From JAWKWH01 sp963669285 (GTDB lineage Bacteria > Pseudomonadota > Alphaproteobacteria > Rhizobiales > Rhizobiaceae), in assembly GCA_963669285.2 (NCBI GenBank), contig CAXXSI010000002.1, positions 62,001 through 126,000 of the forward strand: a stretch of 64,000 nt of DNA, in the 5' to 3' direction. Each line of letters begins with the position of its first letter. Position 1 is the first letter of the stretch. The position numbers and the translations under genes are program-made. Below, piece after piece: positions 35,371-42,923 of this stretch. The notes beneath the pieces were generated by a model. That model was not told the origin of the DNA. It worked only from the letters and a program-made list of their open reading frames with translations, and ran no database searches.

Positions 35371-37098
35371 ATGAAACTAATGACAACAGCCAGTTCAATT
35401 GCTCTTGCCGTGGCGGTCGCTTTTCCGGCTACCGCGTTTGCCGGTGACATGATCCGTATCGCGGCGGCACCGCACAAGGCCGAAGTGACGGGCATCATGG
35501 TCAATGATGACGGCGAACTGTTTCTCAATGCGCAGCATCCCGGCGGAAAGGATGAATTGGTCGAGGGCGCGATTCCGGCCTTCATCGGTTATGTGAAGGG
35601 AACCGATTTCAACAATTACACCGGTTCGGGCATAGAAATTCCGGCTGAAGACGCCCGTGACAGGATGCACGCCGACGGCGAGTTTGTGACGCTTGGAACC
35701 GCCGGCGAGGAGATTGGCAACGGCCAGATACTGGGCGGCGTTTATTCGGTTGCCGGCGAATTGATGTATGTGTCGAACGACGTCGACTACAACGCCTTCG
35801 TCAGGCTGAACGACAACGAAGCCTATCTCTATACCGCCTGGGAAGGCGCCGGTCGCAAGGGGACCGCGGCGATTTCGCGTCTCAAGCTGGTCATGCAGGG
35901 TGGTAGCTGGACCACCGACAAGGCGGCGTCTTCCATGATTGACCTGTCGTCGATCGATGGCGCCTGGGTGCTTTGTTTTGGCCACACATCGCCATGGGGA
36001 AGCGAGTTGTTTGCCGAGGAGTATTATTTCTTCAATACCGCGTTGTGGAACCACCCAGACAATCACGATGCCGATGAAAAACCGGGTTTTGCCGGCGGCA
36101 ATGATGTGACCTACCACATGCCGAAAGTGATGAACCAATATCTCGGCAAGCCCTCCAACCCCTACAATTACGGTTATGTCATCGAGATGACCGGTTCGGA
36201 GGCCGAAACGCCCGAATTTGTCCGCCACTACGTGATGGGCCGCGCGAGCCACGAGAATGCAGTGGTGATGGGCGATGGCCGCACGGTCTATATCTCCGAC
36301 GATGACAGTCCGAAATACACCAATGAAAAGTACAATTCGAACTCCGGCGGGGTGATTTTCAAATTCGTCGCCGACCGCAAACGCGATCTGTCATCGGGAA
36401 CGCTTTACGCCGCAGCCGCCCGGCAGGATCTGGGCACCGACGCGCACGGTGTCGGTTTCGGCATCGACTGGGTGGAAATGGCCCATGGCGACAATGAAAC
36501 CATCAGGAAATGGGTTGCCGATTACGACGGCATAACGACCGCCGACTATGTCGAAGGAAAGACCAACTACATTTCCGATGACGATGTCTGGAACTGGGCC
36601 GAGGGCAAGACCGGCACTGATTTGAACGGCGATGGAACCGTGGGATCCTATCCCGACGACCGGCCCGCCTTTCTGGAAAGCCGCAAAGCGGCGGCAGCGC
36701 TCGGCGCGACCTATGAGTGGAACAAGATGGAAGGCATTACCGCCGATGGCGAAAATGTCTATGTGGCGATGTCCGAGGTCGGCATTTCGATGGATGCAAG
36801 CTGGGGGCACGCGCCCTGGAACACCGGTGCCAAGAATGAAAACGATCCCGGCGTGATCGGGCTCGACGGCGAGTATTGCGGCGGCGTCTACAAGGCGCCG
36901 ATCCTCGCCGATTTCTCCTTCGACAGGCTTGAACCCGCGGTGATGGGCAAGACCCTGCCCGGCGACAAGGCCGGATGCGATCCTGAGGCCATTGCCAATC
37001 CCGACAATATCATGGCTTTCCCGGGCGGCCTGCTGATCGCCGAGGATGCCGGGCCAAAGATGCACCCGGTCGACATGTTGTGGCTGGTCAAGAACTGA
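35371..37098 (+). CDS. PhoX family (DUF839) phosphatase, exported
   Basis: The 575-residue protein carries the PhoX landmarks: FLNAQHPGG near the N-terminus, CFGHTSPWGSELFAEEYYFF, RASHENAVVMGDGRTVYISD and ANPDNIMAFPGGLLIAEDAG near the end. PhoX is a calcium- and iron-dependent alkaline phosphatase that frees phosphate from organic esters outside the inner membrane. The leader MKLMTTASSIALAVAVAFPA lacks twin arginines, so export by Sec rather than Tat is suggested. GAGGGAG precedes ATG 35371. I found no convincing Pho box upstream. Confidence 0.88.
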   Translation: MKLMTTASSIALAVAVAFPATAFAGDMIRIAAAPHKAEVTGIMVNDDGELFLNAQHPGGKDELVEGAIPAFIGYVKGTDFNNYTGSGIEIPAEDARDRMHADGEFVTLGTAGEEIGNGQILGGVYSVAGELMYVSNDVDYNAFVRLNDNEAYLYTAWEGAGRKGTAAISRLKLVMQGGSWTTDKAASSMIDLSSIDGAWVLCFGHTSPWGSELFAEEYYFFNTALWNHPDNHDADEKPGFAGGNDVTYHMPKVMNQYLGKPSNPYNYGYVIEMTGSEAETPEFVRHYVMGRASHENAVVMGDGRTVYISDDDSPKYTNEKYNSNSGGVIFKFVADRKRDLSSGTLYAAAARQDLGTDAHGVGFGIDWVEMAHGDNETIRKWVADYDGITTADYVEGKTNYISDDDVWNWAEGKTGTDLNGDGTVGSYPDDRPAFLESRKAAAALGATYEWNKMEGITADGENVYVAMSEVGISMDASWGHAPWNTGAKNENDPGVIGLDGEYCGGVYKAPILADFSFDRLEPAVMGKTLPGDKAGCDPEAIANPDNIMAFPGGLLIAEDAGPKMHPVDMLWLVKN

Positions 37099-37120
37099 AC
37101 GAGCTAATTCGCTGATGTAA

Positions 37121-37145
37121 AACGGGCGCTTCGGCGTCCGTTTTC
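37121..37145 (+). terminator. Intrinsic terminator after the PhoX-family gene
   Basis: AACGGGCGC and GCGTCCGTT form a stem with one mismatch around a TTCG tetraloop, followed by TTTTC. It lies 22 bases past the stop. Confidence 0.8.
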
Positions 37146-37148
37146 TTT

Positions 37149-37458
37149 AGAGCGTATCCGGTTTAAATGGAATCGTTTGAACGCAGGGATTTTGTGGTCC
37201 GGCAAGGAGCGCGGGGCGACGCGGTGCGAGTACCGTTAGACCCGCGCGACGCAGACCGGGGCGCAAAAGACCAAGTTCAAACGGTTGCGGTTTATCCATA
37301 TTATTCAGGTGCTTGACGGTTCGCCTGCTTGGCAGTCTTTTCCACCATCAGCACCGTCGAAATCCTCGCACGATGGCAACATCGCGCTGCGGTGTTCTCC
37401 TCGCTGATGTGCAAAATGCTTGCCATCAAATCGCTCCCATTTAAGCCGGACACGCTCT
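37149..37458. mobile_element. MITE-like inverted-repeat element, copy B (complete)
   Basis: The 310-bp element has matching 22-bp ends (37149-37170 and 37437-37458; 20 of 22 bases identical, core AGAGCGTATCCGGTTTAAAT). A second, nested inverted pair (GTTTGAACG near 37178 and GTTCAAACGG near 37276) brackets a GC-rich hairpin block. The right 175 bases match copy A at 9848-10042. No gene inside. It sits between the PhoX terminator and the mccA stop, 6 bases from the latter. Similar intergenic repeats are common in Hyphomicrobiales. Confidence 0.78.
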
Positions 37459-37464
37459 AGAGCG

Positions 37465-39405
37465 TCAGTCTTCGAAGCGCGCCAGAACCGCCCCTTCGGA
37501 GACCTGCGATCCCTCGCTGGCGATTTCGGCGATCACGCCGTCATGCGGTGCGGCGATCGTGTGCTCCATTTTCATGGCTTCGAGCACGAGGAGCGCTGCA
37601 CCTTTCTTGACCGATGCGCCCGCCGCCACACGGACGATCTTGACCAGCCCCGGCATCGGCGCGGTCAACCGGTCGCCGGCGCCGTGTTCTTCGGCCTCCG
37701 CGAACGGATCCGGGATCTCGAAATCATGCGCGTGCACACCGTCGAACACCGTGACATGCCCGGGCCAGATGGCCGACCGGCGCGGTTCGGCGTCGGGATC
37801 CAGGGTTGCGGTTTCTCCGTCAATGTCGATCCGGACTCTTCCCCGCTCCGCCGGCGTGGCGGTCGCTTCCACCAGTTCTTCACCCCGTTTCAGCCGAACC
37901 TGTCTGGCAAGCGCATGAAAATGGCCGTAGCCCGAGTTCGATGCCCATGGATCGCCTGATCCGGACGCGGACCTGAAGCCCGAAGCGGCCAAGAGCGCCT
38001 GAAAAACGGCAGTGCGGTCAGCCTCGGGTACAGCCGTCAATTCGGGCTGATGCTGCTCGATCATACCGGTATCGACATCGCCGGCGGCAAAGGAAGCGTT
38101 TTCCGCCAGCGCCTTCAAAAAGGCGATGTTGGTGGTCGATCCGGCGATCCTTGTTGCGCCGAGAGCGGTCACCAGCCCGGCAAGCGCGGTTTCGCGGTCG
38201 GGCCCCTGCACCACCAGCTTGGCGATCATCGGATCGTAGTAGGGCGAGATGGCATCACCCTCGGCCACACCGGATTCAATGCGTGTGATGCACCCGCTGC
38301 CGGCCTCGGCAAAGCGGGCGTGATGCAACGTGCCGATCGCCGGCAGAAAGTCCTTGGATGGATCCTCGGCGTAAATCCGCGCTTCGAATGCGTGTCCGCA
38401 CAATTCGATCTCATCTTGCGCAACCGGCAATTTATCGCCCGCTGCCACGCGCAGCTGCCATTCCACCAGGTCGATGCCGGTCACCATCTCGGTCACCGGA
38501 TGCTCGACCTGAAGCCTTGTGTTCATCTCCATGAACCAGAAACCGTCGGGTCGCAGCCCCTGCGATCCGTCGACGATGAACTCGATCGTGCCGGCACCGG
38601 AATAGTCGATTGCCTTGGCCGCCTTGACCGCGGCATCGGTCATCGCCGCGCGCATTTCTTTCGTCATGCCGGGGGCGGGCGCCTCTTCGATCACCTTCTG
38701 GTGCCGTCGCTGGGCCGAGCAGTCGCGCTCATAAAGGTGCACCGCGCCGCCGTGATTGTCGCCGAACACCTGCACTTCGATATGGCGCGGTTTCTCGATG
38801 AATTTCTCCACCAGCACCCGGTCGTCGCCGAACGACGCCTTGGCTTCGCGCCGGCACGAAGCCAGCGCATCGGCGAAATCGTCCGGATCGTCGACCTTGC
38901 GCATGCCCTTGCCGCCGCCGCCGGCCCGCGCCTTGATCAGCACCGGATAACCTATTTCGCGCGCCTTGCCGGCCAGCAGCACCAGTTCCTGCGCTTCGCC
39001 GTGATAGCCGGGCACCACGGGCACATCGGCTTTCTCCATCAGCCGCTTGGCTGCGTCCTTGAGCCCCATGGCACGGATGGACGCAGCCGATGGGCCGATG
39101 AAGACCAACCCGGCCGCTTCGACCGCCTCGACGAATTCGGGATTTTCGGAAAGGAATCCATAGCCCGGATGAATGGCCTCGGCGCCGCTGTCTTTGGCCG
39201 CGGTAATGATCCGCTCGGCAACCAGATAGCTCTCGGCAGCGGGCGAGGGGCCGATATGCACCGCTTCGTCGGCCTGGCGCACATGCAGCGCCTGCCGGTC
39301 GGCGTCCGAATAGACCGCCACGGTGGCAATACCCATCCGCCGCGCCGTACGGATGATCCGGCAGGCGATTTCACCACGATTGGCAATCAGGATTTTCGAG
39401 AACAT
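37465..39405 (-). CDS. mccA: Methylcrotonyl-CoA carboxylase biotin-containing (alpha) subunit
   Basis: The 646-residue protein has the biotin carboxylase domain (ILIANRGEIACRIIRTARRMG at the N-terminus, ATP-binding ARAGGGGKGMRKVD, EMNTRLQVEHPVTE) and a C-terminal biotinyl domain with VLEAMKMEHTI, where the Lys takes biotin. These features alone would also fit propionyl-CoA carboxylase; MCC is preferred because mccB and ivd lie in the same orientation upstream. It carboxylates 3-methylcrotonyl-CoA in leucine breakdown. GGAG stands 6 bases before ATG. Its expected partner mccB is about 11 kb away. Confidence 0.88.
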   Translation of the reverse strand: MFSKILIANRGEIACRIIRTARRMGIATVAVYSDADRQALHVRQADEAVHIGPSPAAESYLVAERIITAAKDSGAEAIHPGYGFLSENPEFVEAVEAAGLVFIGPSAASIRAMGLKDAAKRLMEKADVPVVPGYHGEAQELVLLAGKAREIGYPVLIKARAGGGGKGMRKVDDPDDFADALASCRREAKASFGDDRVLVEKFIEKPRHIEVQVFGDNHGGAVHLYERDCSAQRRHQKVIEEAPAPGMTKEMRAAMTDAAVKAAKAIDYSGAGTIEFIVDGSQGLRPDGFWFMEMNTRLQVEHPVTEMVTGIDLVEWQLRVAAGDKLPVAQDEIELCGHAFEARIYAEDPSKDFLPAIGTLHHARFAEAGSGCITRIESGVAEGDAISPYYDPMIAKLVVQGPDRETALAGLVTALGATRIAGSTTNIAFLKALAENASFAAGDVDTGMIEQHQPELTAVPEADRTAVFQALLAASGFRSASGSGDPWASNSGYGHFHALARQVRLKRGEELVEATATPAERGRVRIDIDGETATLDPDAEPRRSAIWPGHVTVFDGVHAHDFEIPDPFAEAEEHGAGDRLTAPMPGLVKIVRVAAGASVKKGAALLVLEAMKMEHTIAAPHDGVIAEIASEGSQVSEGAVLARFED

Positions 39406-39471
39406 TGCAGCTCCAGCTGTCGTTTCCGGTTCCGGCTATGCCGCTTCGAGCGCCTGTGCGCAAGGCCTCGC

Positions 39472-39975
39472 TCAGCACCAGCTCCCTCGCTCCCCGCCGT
39501 TATACCGGCGCGCATGGCCTTTCTCCATCATCTGTTCGGCTACGTTCTTCTTATCCGCAATTATCGTTATCAGTTCGCGCCGGTACTTGTCCTCGCCATG
39601 GAAGGTGATTTGCATCTTCTCGGCCGACCACAGCAGGTTCTGCAGCGCCCATTTGGCCTGCTGCGCGGCGATCGCCTCGGAGATGCACGATGCGGAAAAC
39701 AATTCCGGCGCGTCGATGCCGCGGATGCGCCCCCGCGTCGCGGCCAGCGTCTTGCATGACAGGCTGACCGTGTCGCCGTCGACAACGCGGGTTATCGCAC
39801 ATTCCCCGCTGACGTCGCGGGCGAGAAGGTTGAGCATGACGAAGTCGATTGCTTCCGTGGTCAGGACCGCGGCCATGCCCGCAAGCAGCGGAAACAGGAA
39901 CCAGCGCATCAGCCGCCGCGCCCATGTGCGACGGCGGTAGGGTCTTCGGCGTGAACGGGTTCGGCGATACCGCAT
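39472..39975 (-). CDS. Membrane-anchored thermonuclease (SNase-like) family protein
   Basis: ATG 39975 with AGGA upstream gives 167 residues: an Arg-rich cytoplasmic tip (MRYRRTRSRRRPYRRR), one membrane segment (about 24-40), then an SNase fold with ITRVVDGDTV, RIRGIDAPELF and DKYRRELITI, holding the usual Asp, Arg and Arg catalytic positions. It should cut nucleic acid in the periplasm. The frame extends upstream to 40209 without support. It lies just upstream of mccA with 66 bases between, at the edge of the insert that splits the leucine genes. Confidence 0.82.
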   Translation of the reverse strand: MRYRRTRSRRRPYRRRTWARRLMRWFLFPLLAGMAAVLTTEAIDFVMLNLLARDVSGECAITRVVDGDTVSLSCKTLAATRGRIRGIDAPELFSASCISEAIAAQQAKWALQNLLWSAEKMQITFHGEDKYRRELITIIADKKNVAEQMMEKGHARRYNGGERGSWC

Positions 39976-40114
39976 CGACAATTTCCTTGTTCCGGCGCGA
40001 ATCATCGGCGGGCACGAAATCGGCATCACTTGCCGCATAGTTGCGGCGCGAACAATACCGCAGTACTTGAACGGTTCTTGTTGGTTGATTCTGCCAACCC
40101 GCCTGGAGATTTTC

Positions 40115-40715
40115 GTGCCCATAGCAATCCGGATCATCGTCGCCACGGTCATTGCTGCCCTGCTTCCCGCCGCGGCCCATGCCGACTGGCAGCCGGTCGA
40201 GCGGACCAAGACCTACCCCGATCTATGGCCGCACCGGTGCGCAACTCTATGAATCGATTGGAGAAAACGGACCCAAACTGGGCCGCACACGCGCCATCGC
40301 CTACACCGATTTCAGGCTCACCTGGCGGCGTGACTACCGCCCGCAGAACGATGGTAGCTGCAAGCTGGTCTCGGCAACGCCCAAGTTGATCCTCACCTAC
40401 AAGCTGCCGAAACCGGCCTCCAAACTGTCTGCCGCCACAAAGCGCCGCTGGAACAGTTTCATCAAGGGCATCACCGCCCACGAAAAAGTGCATGGCGAGA
40501 TGATCGTCGACATGGTCGAGAAGATCATCGCCGTATCGGTCGGCTTCAGCCACCCCGACGATCCCAAGTGCAAGAAGATTTACGGCGAACTGAAAAAACA
40601 CCTCTCCGCTCTGTCAAAGGAGCAGCGCGCCCGCAGCCGCGACTTTGATCGCGATGAAATGAGCAATGGCGGCAATGTCCACCAGCTGATTTTGGCGCTG
40701 ATCAACGGTGGCTGA
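40115..40715 (+). pseudogene. Second DUF922 protein, one frameshift near the N-terminus
   Basis: GTG 40115 (GGAG six bases upstream) starts a signal peptide (VPIAIRIIVATVIAALLPAA) and the mature start ADWQPVERTKTY. One extra C in the run at 40216-40219 shifts the frame; removing it joins to IYGRTGAQLYESIGENGPKL and the rest, including HExxH in ITAHEKVHGEMIVDM. The corrected protein would have about 199 residues and resembles the DUF922 protein at 26686-27282, which has HEEVHGKLAKQM. The break may be a recent mutation or an assembly error. Confidence 0.8.
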
Positions 40716-40806
40716 AGTGGCGCCGTTCAAGGCCTTGTCACAATCGGCTGCGAAAACCGGGTTTGCCGCAGCGGCATCCAAGATCGACCTATGATATTCG
40801 TAGGCC

Positions 40807-41674
40807 ATGATTGAAGTAATCGACAGCATCAGCGACCCGGGATCGTCACGACGGGCGAACGAGGACGCGTTTGGCGCGATCAGTTCGGCCGCCTTCGTCA
40901 TGGATGGCGCCACGGGATCTGGGCGACCGTCAGGTCATGCCCGGCGTCCCCAGCGATGCGGCATGGCTGGCGGGCTTTGCCGTCGAGCATTTCACGATGT
41001 GCCTGGACCAGGACGGCGATGTACCGGCTGCGGTGTCAAGCTGTATCGCGCAGGCCGCGAAACGGTTCGAGGCGGCCAACGATGACCACCCGCTCGAGCG
41101 CTATGCCTGGCCGTCGGCAAGTTTTGTGCTGCTGCAGCCCGGCAGGACCGGTCTCCGGCTGTTCGGTCTCGGCGACTGCTCCATCTATTCTGGTGGCGGC
41201 GATCAGGTCGATGTCTTCTCGCCGCTGTCCCGCTATGCCGCTTACGAACGCGAATGGGCATCCCGGCACATCGGCAAGGGCCGGCGGTTTCGGACGCGCC
41301 AGCGATCTGCTCGCTAATCCGGAAACGCTGAAAGAGCTCAGAACCGCCAGGTCGCTGCAGAATACGCCGCAGACCGGGATTTGGACGCTCGGGCTGGAAC
41401 CCGCCGCCGCCGACAATCTGGTGTCCGCGGAGTTGGCGAGCGCGGGATCGGGTTCACTGCCTGTTGTGCAGCGACGGTTTTTCCGGCGCTCGTCGACAGC
41501 TATCGTGCCTATACACCCGCGACGCTGCTGGAGACGGCAGTGTCGGACGGTCTGGCGGGACTATTGCAGGAACTTCGTCATATCGAGCGTGAGGTCGACC
41601 CGGACGGCACCCGTTTTCCGCGCTTCAAGCGCAGTGACGACGCAACCGCCCTGCTGGTGAAAACTGGCGGCTGA
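40807..41674 (+). pseudogene. PP2C-like serine/threonine phosphatase, frame broken three times
   Basis: Joined across frames the product starts MIEVIDSISDPGSSRRANED and has the PP2C metal motifs RRANEDAFG and FVMDGATGLGDRQ, then LRLFGLGDCSIYSGG. It continues through TPQTGIWTLGLEPAAADN to a C-terminal LLKTGG-like end. Breaks: one extra base near 40917 (ATGGGAT context), one near 41280 (GGGCCGGC), and a net change near 41448. The corrected length would be about 288 residues. Whether it is active cannot be judged. It is followed, convergently, by a broken cutC gene. Confidence 0.72.
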
Positions 41675-41689
41675 CCGGTATCCGGCGCG

Positions 41690-42467
41690 TTATTCGCCCG
41701 GTTTTGCCGCGTTCAACACGCCCGAAATCCCGCCTGCCGTGGTGACCACCCGGTCATATTCGGGCGGTCGCAGCGTGCCGCCCATGAACACCGCGGAATT
41801 GCGGTAGCGCATCGGACCGGGCTGGGTCTCCAGCGCGGCGAAGTGGATCTCTTCAGCGCCGGTTTCGGCGATGATACGGTCGACATTAACGGGCAGTGAT
41901 ATCGCCGCCGGGCATGATGATCATGCGTCCCCGCTGCGCGTTCGATCAGTCGGGCGATCAGCGGCGCGCCCTCCAGCACGCCGGGCGCCTGGCCCGAGGT
42001 CAATAGCCGGTCGACACCGAGCCCGATCAGCGCATCGAGCGCGCCAAGCGCATCGGCCGCCATGTCGAAGGCGCGGTGAAATGTGACGCCCGGCCGGCCG
42101 GCTCATTGCAATCAGTTCACCGGTTCGCGCCGCATCCACGGCACCGTCGGCATCGAGCAGGCCGAACACGAAACCGCCGACGCCGAGCGGGGCGAAGTGC
42201 TTCGATATCCGCCTTCATGGCGGCGAACTCATCGTCCGAATAAAGAAAGTCGCCGCCGCGCGGACGGATCATCACCTGCACGCCGACCGGGCCGGCCGCA
42301 GCCATGGCGCGCTCCACCATGCCGTAGGATGGCGTCAGCCCGCCCTCAAGCAGCGCCGAGCACAGTTCGACACGGGCCGCACCGGCCTGCCGGGCCGCAC
42401 GCACGCCCTCGACGGAATCGATGCAGATCTCGGCAATGGTGCCGGGTGAATCGGATTTGCTCATCAC
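41690..42467 (-). pseudogene. cutC: CutC family protein, frame broken four times
   Basis: Across frames the protein begins EICIDSVEGVRAARQAGAAR, VELCSALLEGGLTPSYGMVE and VQVMIRPRGGDFLYSDDEF, then FVFGLLDADGAVDA, VTFHRAFDMAADALGALDAL and RMIIMPGGDI, all CutC landmarks, and ends at TAA 41690-41692. Extra single bases appear near 42190 (run of four), 42090, 41937 and 41896. Removing each one restores the conserved text. CutC was linked to copper homeostasis; its biochemical role is unclear. Four breaks in one gene make it non-functional if the sequence is right. Confidence 0.82.
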
Positions 42468-42480
42468 TGCCGGCGCCGCC

Positions 42481-42738
42481 TTATTCTAAAATTCCAGTTC
42501 GGAGAGCTTGCGCTGCGGCGAAAAGCACCATTTTGGCCAGCCACAGGCACAGCGCCCCGGGGATGCCGAGGAACAGGCCGCCGAAGATCGATTTGCCCGT
42601 CGAGATCAGGTCCCAGGCCGCCCACAATGCGGCAATGGCGATGACTGCCGCGACGACGCCGAATAAGCGGTAGACCAGACGGCCGGCAAAACCGTCGACC
42701 TTGTCGCCGCTGCGCTGCCATTTTTCCATCAGGCTCAT
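42481..42738 (-). CDS. Small two-helix membrane protein of unknown function
   Basis: ATG 42738 has GGGAG 8 bases upstream and gives 85 residues. Two hydrophobic stretches are seen (about 25-45, LFGVVAAVIAIAALWAAWDL, and 55-75, LGIPGALCLWLAKMVLFAAA) joined by STGKSIFGG. The start is polar (MSLMEKWQRSGDKVD). The frame is open further upstream but without coding character. It ends 13 bases before the cutC start, in the same direction. Confidence 0.7.
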   Translation of the reverse strand: MSLMEKWQRSGDKVDGFAGRLVYRLFGVVAAVIAIAALWAAWDLISTGKSIFGGLFLGIPGALCLWLAKMVLFAAAQALRTGILE

Positions 42739-42923
42739 GGGTATTGCTCCCTTGCTGCTGTCGATGCCGCCAGTCTGGCAAAGACGGGTAAAGGGGAAGT
42801 GAAGCATCTCTCCGGCGAAAGCGGAGACAGATAACCACCGAACCGCGACTGGTGCCGGCGCAGACTTGCAATTGCCATATTGACTAGTGATGATTGGCGC
42901 TACCTTCGGGCTGGGAGGTGTTG

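Noticed and set aside
38050..39759. Long plus-strand open frame (569 codons) opposite mccA
   Set aside because: It is the antisense of a clearly recognised carboxylase gene in GC-rich DNA; its translation is His/Arg-rich and matches no family.
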